Source: Paramoeba atlantica
Lineage: Eukaryota > Discosea
Assembly (NCBI GenBank): GCA_977017575.1
Contig: CDRNVI010000143.1
Coordinates: 124,001-188,000, forward strand
DNA: 64,000 nt
Direction of reading: 5' to 3'
Each line of letters opens with the position of its first letter. Within the stretch, counting starts at the first letter, position 1. This document shows, piece after piece, positions 20,549 through 33,921 of this stretch. The translations under genes were made by a program, and so were the position numbers. A model generated the notes under the pieces. It was not told the origin of the DNA, made no database searches, and saw only the letters and a program-made list of their open reading frames with translations.

Positions 20549-23500
20549 TTTTAATATTAATTTTTTTGTAATTTCAATTTCTTAATTATGTTTCCATATT
20601 GAATAAAATGTTTTTATTTATTTTTTAATTTTATGATATGTTTTAAATTTATTTTTCATTTTAAAAATATTTTTTAAGTTGGTTCAATCAAATTTCTTAA
20701 TTGTTTTGAATTGATGTATTTGATTTATTTTTTATTTTCTTTTTTTTACATTAATTTTTTGTAATTTCAATTTCTTAATTATGTCTCCATATTGAATGCA
20801 ATTCCTTAATTTATTTTCTGATTCTGTGATATTTTTAGAATTTATGTTTCAGATCTATGATATTTTTTAAGTTGGTTCAATCAAATTTCTTAATTGTTTT
20901 GAATTGATGTATTTGATTTATTTTTTATTTTCTTTTTTTTACATTAATTTTTTGTAATTTCAATTTCTTAATTATGTCTCCATATTGAATGCAATTCCTT
21001 AATTTATTTTCTGATTCTGTGATATTTTTAGAATTTATGTTTCAGATCTATGATATTTTTTAAGTTGGTTCAATCAAATTTCTTAATTGTTTTGAATTGA
21101 TGTATTTGATTTATTTTTTATTTTCTTTTTTTTACATTAATTTTTTGTAATTTCAATTTCTTAATTATGTCTCCATATTGAATGCAATTCCTTAATTTAT
21201 TTTCTGATTCTGTGATATTTTTAGAATTTATGTTTCAGATCTATGATATTTTTTAAGTTGGTTCAATCAAATTTCTTAATTGTTTTGAATTGATGTATTT
21301 GATTTATTTTTTATTTTCTTTTTTTTACATTAATTTTTTGTAATTTCAATTTCTTAATTATGTCTCCATATTGAATGCAATTCCTTAATTTATTTTCTGA
21401 TTCTGTGATATTTTTAGAATTTATGTTTCAGATCTATGATATTTTTTAAGTTGGTTCAATCAAATTTCTTAATTGTTTTGAATTGATGTATTTGATTTAT
21501 TTTTTATTTTCTTTTTTTTACATTAATTTTTTGTAATTTCAATTTCTTAATTATGTCTCCATATTGAATGCAATTCCTTAATTTATTTTCTGATTCTGTG
21601 ATATTTTTAGAATTTATGTTTCAGATCTATGATATTTTTTAAGTTGGTTCAATCAAATTTCTTAATTGTTTTGAATTGATGTATTTGATTTATTTTTTAT
21701 TTTCTTTTTTTTACATTAATTTTTTGTAATTTCAATTTCTTAATTATGTCTCCATATTGAATGCAATTCCTTAATTTATTTTCTGATTCTGTGATATTTT
21801 TAGAATTTATGTTTCAGATCTATGATATTTTTTAAGTTGGTTCAATCAAATTTCTTAATTGTTTTGAATTGATGTATTTGATTTATTTTTTATTTTCTTT
21901 TTTTTACATTAATTTTTTGTAATTTCAATTTCTTAATTATGTCTCCATATTGAATGCAATTCCTTAATTTATTTTCTGATTCTGTGATATTTTTAGAATT
22001 TATGTTTCAGATCTATGATATTTTTTAAGTTGGTTCAATCAAATTTCTTAATTGTTTTGAATTGATGTATTTGATTTATTTTTTATTTTCTTTTTTTTAC
22101 ATTAATTTTTTGTAATTTCAATTTCTTAATTATGTCTCCATATTGAATGCAATTCCTTAATTTATTTTCTGATTCTGTGATATTTTTAGAATTTATGTTT
22201 CAGATCTATGATATTTTTTAAGTTGGTTCAATCAAATTTCTTAATTGTTTTGAATTGATGTATTTGATTTATTTTTTATTTTCTTTTTTTTACATTAATT
22301 TTTTGTAATTTCAATTTCTTAATTATGTCTCCATATTGAATGCAATTCCTTAATTTATTTTCTGATTCTGTGATATTTTTAGAATTTATGTTTCAGATCT
22401 ATGATATTTTTTAAGTTGGTTCAATCAAATTTCTTAATTGTTTTGAATTGATGTATTTGATTTATTTTTTATTTTCTTTTTTTTACATTAATTTTTTGTA
22501 ATTTCAATTTCTTAATTATGTCTCCATATTGAATGCAATTCCTTAATTTATTTTCTGATTCTGTGATATTTTTAGAATTTATGTTTCAGATCTATGATAT
22601 TTTTTAAGTTGGTTCAATCAAATTTCTTAATTGTTTTGAATTGATGTATTTGATTTATTTTTTATTTTCTTTTTTTTACATTAATTTTTTGTAATTTCAA
22701 TTTCTTAATTATGTCTCCATATTGAATGCAATTCCTTAATTTATTTTCTGATTCTGTGATATTTTTAGAATTTATGTTTCAGATCTATGATATTTTTTAA
22801 GTTGGTTCAATCAAATTTCTTAATTGTTTTGAATTGATGTATTTGATTTATTTTTTATTTTCTTTTTTTTACATTAATTTTTTGTAATTTCAATTTCTTA
22901 ATTATGTCTCCATATTGAATGCAATTCCTTAATTTATTTTCTGATTCTGTGATATTTTTAGAATTTATGTTTCAGATCTATGATATTTTTTAAGTTGGTT
23001 CAATCAAATTTCTTAATTGTTTTGAATTGATGTATTTGATTTATTTTTTATTTTCTTTTTTTTACATTAATTTTTTGTAATTTCAATTTCTTAATTATGT
23101 CTCCATATTGAATGCAATTCCTTAATTTATTTTCTGATTCTGTGATATTTTTAGAATTTATGTTTCAGATCTATGATATTTTTTAAGTTGGTTCAATCAA
23201 ATTTCTTAATTGTTTTGAATTGATGTATTTGATTTATTTTTTATTTTCTTTTTTTTACATTAATTTTTTGTAATTTCAATTTCTTAATTATGTCTCCATA
23301 TTGAATGCAATTCCTTAATTTATTTTCTGATTCTGTGATATTTTTAGAATTTATGTTTCAGATCTATGATATTTTTTAAGTTGGTTCAATCAAATTTCTT
23401 AATTGTTTTGAATTGATGTATTTGATTTATTTTTTATTTTCTTTTTTTTACATTAATTTTTTGTAATTTCAATTTCTTAATTATGTCTCCATATTGAATG

Positions 23501-26500
23501 CAATTCCTTAATTTATTTTCTGATTCTGTGATATTTTTAGAATTTATGTTTCAGATCTATGATATTTTTTAAGTTGGTTCAATCAAATTTCTTAATTGTT
23601 TTGAATTGATGTATTTGATTTATTTTTTATTTTCTTTTTTTTACATTAATTTTTTGTAATTTCAATTTCTTAATTATGTCTCCATATTGAATGCAATTCC
23701 TTAATTTATTTTCTGATTCTGTGATATTTTTAGAATTTATGTTTCAGATCTATGATATTTTTTAAGTTGGTTCAATCAAATTTCTTAATTGTTTTGAATT
23801 GATGTATTTGATTTATTTTTTATTTTCTTTTTTTTACATTAATTTTTTGTAATTTCAATTTCTTAATTATGTCTCCATATTGAATGCAATTCCTTAATTT
23901 ATTTTCTGATTCTGTGATATTTTTAGAATTTATGTTTCAGATCTATGATATTTTTTAAGTTGGTTCAATCAAATTTCTTAATTGTTTTGAATTGATGTAT
24001 TTGATTTATTTTTTATTTTCTTTTTTTTACATTAATTTTTTGTAATTTCAATTTCTTAATTATGTCTCCATATTGAATGCAATTCCTTAATTTATTTTCT
24101 GATTCTGTGATATTTTTAGAATTTATGTTTCAGATCTATGATATTTTTTAAGTTGGTTCAATCAAATTTCTTAATTGTTTTGAATTGATGTATTTGATTT
24201 ATTTTTTATTTTCTTTTTTTTACATTAATTTTTTGTAATTTCAATTTCTTAATTATGTCTCCATATTGAATGCAATTCCTTAATTTATTTTCTGATTCTG
24301 TGATATTTTTAGAATTTATGTTTCAGATCTATGATATTTTTTAAGTTGGTTCAATCAAATTTCTTAATTGTTTTGAATTGATGTATTTGATTTATTTTTT
24401 ATTTTCTTTTTTTTACATTAATTTTTTGTAATTTCAATTTCTTAATTATGTCTCCATATTGAATGCAATTCCTTAATTTATTTTCTGATTCTGTGATATT
24501 TTTAGAATTTATGTTTCAGATCTATGATATTTTTTAAGTTGGTTCAATCAAATTTCTTAATTGTTTTGAATTGATGTATTTGATTTATTTTTTATTTTCT
24601 TTTTTTTACATTAATTTTTTGTAATTTCAATTTCTTAATTATGTCTCCATATTGAATGCAATTCCTTAATTTATTTTCTGATTCTGTGATATTTTTAGAA
24701 TTTATGTTTCAGATCTATGATATTTTTTAAGTTGGTTCAATCAAATTTCTTAATTGTTTTGAATTGATGTATTTGATTTATTTTTTATTTTCTTTTTTTT
24801 ACATTAATTTTTTGTAATTTCAATTTCTTAATTATGTCTCCATATTGAATGCAATTCCTTAATTTATTTTCTGATTCTGTGATATTTTTAGAATTTATGT
24901 TTCAGATCTATGATATTTTTTAAGTTGGTTCAATCAAATTTCTTAATTGTTTTGAATTGATGTATTTGATTTATTTTTTATTTTCTTTTTTTTACATTAA
25001 TTTTTTGTAATTTCAATTTCTTAATTATGTCTCCATATTGAATGCAATTCCTTAATTTATTTTCTGATTCTGTGATATTTTTAGAATTTATGTTTCAGAT
25101 CTATGATATTTTTTAAGTTGGTTCAATCAAATTTCTTAATTGTTTTGAATTGATGTATTTGATTTATTTTTTATTTTCTTTTTTTTACATTAATTTTTTG
25201 TAATTTCAATTTCTTAATTATGTCTCCATATTGAATGCAATTCCTTAATTTATTTTCTGATTCTGTGATATTTTTAGAATTTATGTTTCAGATCTATGAT
25301 ATTTTTTAAGTTGGTTCAATCAAATTTCTTAATTGTTTTGAATTGATGTATTTGATTTATTTTTTATTTTCTTTTTTTTACATTAATTTTTTGTAATTTC
25401 AATTTCTTAATTATGTCTCCATATTGAATGCAATTCCTTAATTTATTTTCTGATTCTGTGATATTTTTAGAATTTATGTTTCAGATCTATGATATTTTTT
25501 AAGTTGGTTCAATCAAATTTCTTAATTGTTTTGAATTGATGTATTTGATTTATTTTTTATTTTCTTTTTTTTACATTAATTTTTTGTAATTTCAATTTCT
25601 TAATTATGTCTCCATATTGAATGCAATTCCTTAATTTATTTTCTGATTCTGTGATATTTTTAGAATTTATGTTTCAGATCTATGATATTTTTTAAGTTGG
25701 TTCAATCAAATTTCTTAATTGTTTTGAATTGATGTATTTGATTTATTTTTTATTTTCTTTTTTTTACATTAATTTTTTGTAATTTCAATTTCTTAATTAT
25801 GTCTCCATATTGAATGCAATTCCTTAATTTATTTTCTGATTCTGTGATATTTTTAGAATTTATGTTTCAGATCTATGATATTTTTTAAGTTGGTTCAATC
25901 AAATTTCTTAATTGTTTTGAATTGATGTATTTGATTTATTTTTTATTTTCTTTTTTTTACATTAATTTTTTGTAATTTCAATTTCTTAATTATGTCTCCA
26001 TATTGAATGCAATTCCTTAATTTATTTTCTGATTCTGTGATATTTTTAGAATTTATGTTTCAGATCTATGATATTTTTTAAGTTGGTTCAATCAAATTTC
26101 TTAATTGTTTTGAATTGATGTATTTGATTTATTTTTTATTTTCTTTTTTTTACATTAATTTTTTGTAATTTCAATTTCTTAATTATGTCTCCATATTGAA
26201 TGCAATTCCTTAATTTATTTTCTGATTCTGTGATATTTTTAGAATTTATGTTTCAGATCTATGATATTTTTTAAGTTGGTTCAATCAAATTTCTTAATTG
26301 TTTTGAATTGATGTATTTGATTTATTTTTTATTTTCTTTTTTTTACATTAATTTTTTGTAATTTCAATTTCTTAATTATGTCTCCATATTGAATGCAATT
26401 CCTTAATTTATTTTCTGATTCTGTGATATTTTTAGAATTTATGTTTCAGATCTATGATATTTTTTAAGTTGGTTCAATCAAATTTCTTAATTGTTTTGAA

Positions 26501-27694
26501 TTGATGTATTTGATTTATTTTTTATTTTCTTTTTTTTACATTAATTTTTTGTAATTTCAATTTCTTAATTATGTCTCCATATTGAATGCAATTCCTTAAT
26601 TTATTTTCTGATTCTGTGATATTTTTAGAATTTATGTTTCAGATCTATGATATTTTTTAAGTTGGTTCAATCAAATTTCTTAATTGTTTTGAATTGATGT
26701 ATTTGATTTATTTTTTATTTTCTTTTTTTTACATTAATTTTTTGTAATTTCAATTTCTTAATTATGTCTCCATATTGAATGCAATTCCTTAATTTATTTT
26801 CTGATTCTGTGATATTTTTAGAATTTATGTTTCAGATCTATGATATTTTTTAAGTTGGTTCAATCAAATTTCTTAATTGTTTTGAATTGATGTATTTGAT
26901 TTATTTTTTATTTTCTTTTTTTTACATTAATTTTTTGTAATTTCAATTTCTTAATTATGTCTCCATATTGAATGCAATTCCTTAATTTATTTTCTGATTC
27001 TGTGATATTTTTAGAATTTATGTTTCAGATCTATGATATTTTTTAAGTTGGTTCAATCAAATTTCTTAATTGTTTTGAATTGATGTATTTGATTTATTTT
27101 TTATTTTCTTTTTTTTACATTAATTTTTTGTAATTTCAATTTCTTAATTATGTCTCCATATTGAATGCAATTCCTTAATTTATTTTCTGATTCTGTGATA
27201 TTTTTAGAATTTATGTTTCAGATCTATGATATTTTTTAAGTTGGTTCAATCAAATTTCTTAATTGTTTTGAATTGATGTATTTGATTTATTTTTTATTTT
27301 CTTTTTTTTACATTAATTTTTTGTAATTTCAATTTCTTAATTATGTCTCCATATTGAATGCAATTCCTTAATTTATTTTCTGATTCTGTGATATTTTTAG
27401 AATTTATGTTTCAGATCTATGATATTTTTTAAGTTGGTTCAATCAAATTTCTTAATTGTTTTGAATTGATGTATTTGATTTATTTTTTATTTTCTTTTTT
27501 TTACATTAATTTTTTGTAATTTCAATTTCTTAATTATGTCTCCATATTGAATGCAATTCCTTAATTTATTTTCTGATTCTGTGATATTTTTAGAATTTAT
27601 GTTTCAGATCTATGATATTTTTTAAGTTGGTTCAATCAAATTTCTTAATTGTTTTGAATTGATGTATTTGATTTATTTTTTATTTTCTTTTTTA
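20549..27694. repeat. 193 bp AT-rich satellite array, about 37 copies
   Basis: The anchor ATGTCTCCATATTG recurs every 193 bp from 20781 to 27536 (35 exact intervals). Units appear identical by eye from about 20750 to 27690. The first unit (20549-20745) is diverged (ATGTTTCCATATTG). The array stops abruptly at 27694 inside the TTTTCTTTTTT segment. Each monomer has two internal related blocks, CAATTTCTTAATTATG and AAATTTCTTAATTGTT. No reading frame crosses it. Near-perfect homogeneity implies recent amplification or gene conversion. Confidence 0.98.
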
Positions 27695-28379
27695 TCAAAA
27701 AATTTTTTCTCTTTTTTGAATATTTAAAATCTTATTTTTTTAAAAAATATAAAAATCAAATTGAGAAAAATATTTTTTTTTTAGTCAAATAAAGAAAATT
27801 AATTTTATTTCTGAAATTAATTTTAGTTTTTTATTTGTTTTTGTTGGTTTTTGTTTCATTGCTTCATTTTACCTAAACTCATATACAAGAATCTATTATT
27901 TTCTTTCACAAAAAAAAAAAAAATCTTTTGTCCTTTTTGTTGAAGTAATTTCATTGTAAAATTTAAAACTTCTAGTTCATGAATACATTCTTTTTTATAA
28001 AACCTTTGAATAAGAAAAGTTAACTCTTTGTTAAACTTTAATAAAGTAATATTATTATTTTTATAAAAAATTAATTCTTAATAATCCAAATGAAAAAGAA
28101 TGAATAATAACTTTCACAACTATAAGTTGTTTTTTTCAAATTGACTAACAACAAAACAGAAAACTTTCCAAGACTTGGGGTAACCTACTTTTTGGAGTGA
28201 AATCAAAAATGTGAAAACACTTTACATCGATTAAATCTTTTCAAATTGATAAAATTGTTAAATATGTGTAAAAATGTAATGGAAACCAAGTTTCATTAAT
28301 CCAAACCACTCTTAAGGATTGGATTAATACCACTTTCTTAAAAGCAATTTCTTTCACTTAGATTTATTTTTTTGTTTAA
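27695..28379. other. AT-rich interval, no gene seen
   Basis: Very AT-rich non-repetitive DNA after the satellite. No supported feature. Confidence 0.5.
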
Positions 28380-28504
28380 AGTGAAAAACAACTTTTTCTT
28401 ATTGATTCAGAGCCACTTGAGGCAGAAAGGTGTAATTTGTTTGAAGAAAAGCTGAAACAAAATACAAAAGAATTACAAAAAAAGATTGATGCTGCTCACT
28501 TTTA
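28380..28504 (+). CDS. Possible exon remnant, coiled-coil C-terminus
   Basis: Short frame SEPLEAERCNLFEEKLKQNT, continuing KELQKKIDAAHF to TAA. Composition differs from the AT-rich surroundings. No family recognised and it could be chance. Confidence 0.2.
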
Positions 28505-29640
28505 ATTAATCATGAATATGAATAAAACTGATTTTGATTGTAAAAAAGATACTGAAAAACTCAAAGTTGTTTTAATACATAATTGCTTCCATATATATTG
28601 TTTCTCTTGAAATAAATTCTATATCACTTTAATGCTTATAGTTGGTATTATTGGATGGAGTTTTTCAATTTTTACAATTATTAAAATAATATCCTTTGTT
28701 TCAAACTTAAAGGTGATGTATAATCTCTCAGTGAATGAATGGTGTCATGTAATATTATTTTCATCACTAAATATCAATAATAAGTTATTTTCTTATTGAA
28801 TTGATAAAATTTTTGTTCTAAAAGTGATTATAAAATGTTGATTTTTAGAGTTCAAAGATAATGTCAAAGCTTTTCTTATCTTAAATAGTTGTTTTGCTTA
28901 TAGTGTTGCAAACCTTCAAGCCTTAACTTGTAATTTCACAAAGTAATTCATTTAAAGCATAATTTTTTCTAGTATGGGTTTTAAACACTGCCTTGGTAAG
29001 AATTATACAATCTCCAACAATTATAATCTCTTTTATCATTAATTTAATCAAGCAGCCTGTAAATTCACCAATATTGTTAAAGCCAAGAGGAATGGTTTCA
29101 AACCCACCACATATCTCTTTCTTCCCTGAAAACTGCAAAACCTGCACCCCCTAGATGAGGGTTTGTATATCTTGAACCATTCTAAAATATTTAAAAGCCT
29201 TTGAATTTAAAACTTTTCTTCTTTTTAGATCCTTTCTTGGTTTGAGTCCTTAGAGGCCAAGAGAGGATTTTATTCTTTCTCAGGATTTTTCTAAAATTTT
29301 TTTTAGTATATTAGGTTGATTTAGTTCCTTTTGCACACACTGTGAGCCACAAACTCAGCAGAGCAGCACTCACCACAAAGGTTTCTTGCCTAGTAAAATA
29401 CTTTGAGACAAGGCCACACACTCTTAGTTTCTTGTTAGTTGGGTATTTTCAGCAAAATACATTTCCTTCCTTTTGCTTGAAGAAGACCCTCAGCCACAGA
29501 GCATTTTTCCAGTAGATGAGATCATAACTCCTTTTCTCAGTGACAGCTGAGCAACAACTTGAATCTTAGTTTGAGAAGTGAGACAACTTGTTTCTTGTAG
29601 ATAGCTCTTTTATTAGGAATTTAAGTAAATTCCTTTTAAA
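28505..29640. other. AT-rich interval with faint minus-strand coding traces
   Basis: A 74-codon minus-strand frame at 28923-29147 (QVLQFSGKKEICGGFETIPL) and coding-like fragments at 29330-29500 on the same strand may be the tail of the retroelement to the right. None is recognised. Confidence 0.25.
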
Positions 29641-30995
29641 CTAAGATCTAATTGTATGAGTCAAGTTGTACACCACACATTCAGCTCTTCCTTCCCCCAC
29701 ATACAAGTCTTTGATTTCAATTGGAATCATTTGAAACATATTGGTATATGCAACATAAGTGGTCTGACCAAACACAACTTTGGAAGAAAGGCTTTGAGTC
29801 CAAAGGGGATAGCATAAAGTAAGAACAGAGGTTTTAGTGTTGGCATAGACACCCAGGGCTGAGCAGAGGGATTTCCACATCAAAGAGGTGACAGATTTTA
29901 GGATCAACTTGAATCTCACTAAGTATCCTATACATGGAGTTAGATAGGTATTGACCATCTTCACTCTTGAGCAAAAATTCCCCTCTCTTTTTAATTGCTG
30001 TTCCAACTTTCTTCATCTTTTGAACCACCTTCTCCCAATCTTTGAGAGGAGATAACCATTTACTCAATCTCACTCTCAGTTTCATCACCACAGTAATTGG
30101 GTCTTGCCATCTCAGACCAGGGGTCTACTGGTTTGTAAGACTCAGTTGAGAGGACAAAGCACTTATTAAAGTTCAGTTTAGCTCCAGTCACTTCTTCATA
30201 TTTCTTAAAGGTTGGAGTGAGAGAATTGATGGTTTCAGCTCTCTAAAGCACCATCCCCAAATCATCCATAAAGCCTGGCAGATCTTGGGGGTTGTGTTTC
30301 TTCTTCAAACTCACAAGGAGGATGTCAAACACAATCACAAACAATAGAGGGGAGATTGGGCATCCTTGTCTAACTCCTGTCCATCTTTGGATTGATTCTT
30401 TGGTGCCTCCCCTCTTGGATCCACCAATATTTAGCAGCCAGGTTACATATTCACAAAGGACTTTCTCAACAACAGAGATTGCTTTAGGGGGGTGTTCAAA
30501 CCTTTGAGAATATGAAGGAGTGCATCACAATTCACATAATCATATGCCTTGCAAAAGTCTGTTTGGAGGAGAGTCACATCTTTCCCCTCTGCCAAAGCTT
30601 TGTAAAAAGAGTCATATACTGATTCTACTGCTTCATCAATTGATTTCCTGAAAATCCATAACCTCACTTGCTTGTTGAATTAGTTTTACCCACATATCAA
30701 AGTACTTCTCTTGTGTTGCCTTATACAAAGAGAAGGGAATACCATCAGGTCCTGTGCTGGTGTTGTTGGTTCTCTGAAGTAGTTTATTGACTTTCTTCCT
30801 GTCCACATTATGTTTCTTAACTGGGGGGAAATGAGGTTGGTGGTCAGCAATCAGTTCATCAAGAGAATCTTTGTTATATGGTCTTTCTGTGCTGAGAAGA
30901 CCCTCCCAAAAATCCTTAATTGCTTTTTTAACCACATTATCATCATGAGAGATCACCCCATCCATGATTACATGTTGCTTTTAACAAAAAGATGA
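29641..30995 (-). pseudogene. LINE-type reverse transcriptase, degenerate
   Basis: Minus-strand RT spread over several frames. NNTSTGPDGIPFSLYKA (30800-30745) is the RT-0/1 block, LLQTDFCKAYDYVNCDALL (about 30570-30510) is motif A, RQGCPISPLLFVIVFDIL (about 30380-30320) is motif B, and GFMDDLGMVL (about 30270-30245) is motif C with FMDD. The C-terminal remainder follows at 30120-29650 (KYEEVTGAKLNFNKC, GKEELNVWCTT). This motif wording differs from the 13-18 kb element, so it is a separate retrotransposon family, closer to classic LINEs. Frame changes and a stop after GMVL make it inactive. Confidence 0.75.
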
Positions 30996-31059
30996 AGACC
31001 ATCTTTGCTCCAAGTTAACAGATCTGTCAGGTCTGTCTGAATGAGTGTATAGTGGTGTG

Positions 31060-31290
31060 GTTCTACAAATTGACTTTTAGTTGAATGTTTGTTCAGAAAG
31101 AAACCATATTTTTTTGGAAATGAACATCATATAATTGGTTGAGGGGAGACTAAAGTGATATTTTTTCTTGAAATTGTCAAGGGAAAGTTCCATCCTCTTG
31201 AAATTCCTGAAATGGGCTTGTTCAAGTTTCAACCTCCATCAGGTTTTGGAGTGAAAACTGTTGGTTTAATGCTTTACATGAGAGTGAGCT
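31060..31290 (+). pseudogene. PiggyBac-like transposase fragment
   Basis: FFLEIVKGKFHPLEIPEMGL and KFQPPSGFGVKTVGLML match, in the same order, FFLEIVEGKSHPPEMGL and KFQPPSGSGAKTVGLML of the larger piggyBac-like copy at 34.9-35.5 kb, but on the opposite strand. It starts and stops abruptly, so it is an internal relic. Confidence 0.75.
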
Positions 31291-31788
31291 TAAGCTGCAC
31301 TTGCAATCATAGTGTTTTTAGGATTGAAGTGACTTCAAATATTCCTTTTGAGCCTTCAAAAAAAATCTGATGTTATATCCATATGTTCACTCTTGTGGTC
31401 TCTTTTCTGATTTGTTTGTTTTTTGGTTGAATGAAGAGGTGAAGGTTGAAGAAATGGAACAAAAAAGAAAAAGAAAAAGGAAAAAAAGTGTGTGTTTATT
31501 ATTCTTTTGATGATTGGATTGTTTGATTTGAAAAAAAAGGTTATACATAGAAGTTGAAGGTGATGATGTTGTGAAAGGGAAAAAAAGAACCTGTTTTGTT
31601 AATTGATCCAAACAGAAACTCTTTCACCAGAGACTCCCATTCCTGGATGTATTCTCAGTGATCTTGACTTGACACTGATTGTTTGAAGAAACTCTGATTC
31701 AAGTTCTTCTTCTTCTTCTTCTTCATTGTCTGGGTCAATACAACCTGATGTAAGCTCATGAAGAAAACACTGATCACAGTAATCTTCA
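31291..31788. other. Interval without supported gene
   Basis: Mixed AT-rich DNA with a small (CTT)n run at 31705-31725. Confidence 0.4.
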
Positions 31789-32094
31789 ATGTCTTTGGCT
31801 GAACATTGGAAAACTTTTGAAAGTGAAAGGAATTGGCCAGGGACACAAGACTTGGTCCTCCCTCATCTCAACTTATGGCAATATATAGCTTTTGAAATGT
31901 TCTCAAGTAATTGCATGAATCTGGTCCAGTGGTTTGCTCAATCTGACCAAACCCCTCCACCACCCAAAAGGAAAAGAGAAGAGGAAATCGACCTCCAAGC
32001 AGTAAAGAAGCAAATGCTGACACAACTCAATGAAATGATTGAGAATTGTAAGGACCTTGATGAACTCAAAAGAAAATTGGACAAACAAAAATGA
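31789..32094 (+). CDS. Hypothetical protein, 101 codons
   Basis: Intact frame from ATG (MSLAEHWKTFESERNWPG) to TGA. It has a proline run and basic patch (TPPPPKRKREEEI, residues about 55-67) that could be a nuclear localisation signal, then a helical, coiled-coil-like C-terminus (MLTQLNEMIENCKDLDELKR). It lies among mobile-element remains and may be an accessory ORF of one. No family recognised. Confidence 0.45.
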   Translation: MSLAEHWKTFESERNWPGTQDLVLPHLNLWQYIAFEMFSSNCMNLVQWFAQSDQTPPPPKRKREEEIDLQAVKKQMLTQLNEMIENCKDLDELKRKLDKQK

Positions 32095-33920
32095 TCCAAC
32101 TGTTACTGTTCATCATGAGCAAGATGACAGTTTCACTCTCATCATTGGAGATCTGGAAAGAGATTTGTTTTGAAACTTTGCTCCCCTGCTCAAACCAGAC
32201 AAGAGTCATCAGAAAACATGAGTCAACTTGCTCCCTCAACAAACAGTCATCATTTTGGGTCTGAGGTGTTGCATGGGTCAACTTGTTCTCCAGTGTGCAC
32301 TCCAAGAGCCCACATCACTCAAGGTTTCAGCATTGGCCAAAACACTGAGTATGCAATTGATAGGTCAACTTTATATAAGACATTTGTTAATGCATTGATG
32401 GGTCAACTTTCAATTTCAGTCTCAAACACCAGGCCACTCAAGTGGTGATGCTCTCACTGAATCTTATCTGGAATGGAGGAGGATGTTGAGTGCACACACC
32501 CATGCCAAAACCAAATGTAGGGCACAAAAGAGTCACCCAAAAGATTAATGCTTTATCTGAACAAGACTTAGTTTGAATAACTGATGAACAAACTCCTAAG
32601 GAGAGGGGTAAGGACAAGCAGAGATATTGGAGAGGAGACAAAGCAATAGACCTGAATTGAACAAATGGCTGATTCATTTTGTAAACAAATGAGAAATCTT
32701 CTCTTGAATGGAATATTACCAGAATCAAAAATGGAAGCAAAGAATAATCAATTTTGAATTTCCAATCTTGTGTCCACAAGTTCATCTTGCATGATCTGAC
32801 ATCTTTAAAGTAAATTAAAAACCAGAGGAGAAGAAGGCAAAGAAGAAGGAAGGGGTAAGACAAGAGTGGATGAGGGACAAAATGGGGCGCACAGGAGATG
32901 GACAAAAAGCACACACATCATCAGAAGGAATGCAATATCTCAAAAGATATCCTTGATCAAAGAATCTAAGCACTTTCTGCACATAAAAAGCACTCTTGTA
33001 CCTCATCATTGTAGTCACCATGATCAAATTCAAGCATGGTGTGGAAGACCAGCTTGTGGAATTAATGAGGGGAATAGGGGGAAATGGAGAAAGAGAATTT
33101 AGGGCTTGAGAAAGAAATAAAAGAGAGAGAGAGACACATGAGAATGGAAAGGATGAGAAAGTGAAATTTGATTTAGGAGAAATCTTCAATCCTATCAACA
33201 AGAACAGAAGAAAATGATTCTCTAACACCAACTTTAGGAAATCCAAGGATCTTGAGAGGTGGATGTTATCAAATGAGGAGGTTCAAGGAGATTTCAAAGA
33301 AAGTGATGAAGAAATATGAACCCAAGAGGAGCAGACTAGTAATGCCAATCAGCTCAGTTGGCCAAAAGGATGAATATTTCCCCCCTTGATAAGGGTCACT
33401 GAGATCCTCAGGGGATGCAAGGGGGGGTTTGAATATTGAGACCTTTTGTCAAGCCACCTTTTGGGCAGTTAAGAGGAAGCAGCCAAGAACCTATTTGAAT
33501 GTTGAATTGGCCCAATTGGTTCAGATTGCAATCAGAAAGAAAAGAAGATGGAAGATTGAGATCAAAATAAATAAGGGGGGGGGTTTTGGAGTTGGCTTGA
33601 GAAACTCTACTCCAAAAAGGGGAAAAGACCAAAACCAAGGATAATCAAGAGGGATAAACAATGGAAAAGAAGGCCAGAGAAAGTACTCAAGAAGTATGCA
33701 AAGGAACAGAACAAAGAGGAGACTTCACCAACAGCAGCATCTCCAGCCTTTTTGTACCAAAGAGAAAGATTGATCTGAGATATGTGAACCACACAGCACA
33801 AAAACTGTGAGACTCTGGGAGAAATGTTTCACCATCTTCCAAAAGAAAAGGAAAAACCAGAAAAAAAGAAAAAACCAGAAAAACCAGAAAAAAACAAATA
33901 AAATTGTTAAACTCTCCAGA
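32095..33920. other. Mobile-element-like DNA, no intact gene
   Basis: Coding-like plus-strand fragments at 32218-32448 (HHFGSEVLHGSTCSPVCT), 32866-33102 and 33429-33644, separated by stops. None is recognised. The composition (higher GC than neighbours, few simple repeats) resembles the other transposon relics here. Confidence 0.3.
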
Positions 33921-33921
33921 A

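Noticed and set aside
20549..27694. CRISPR-like array
   Set aside because: Units are contiguous 193 bp tandem repeats without unique spacers, in a eukaryotic genome.
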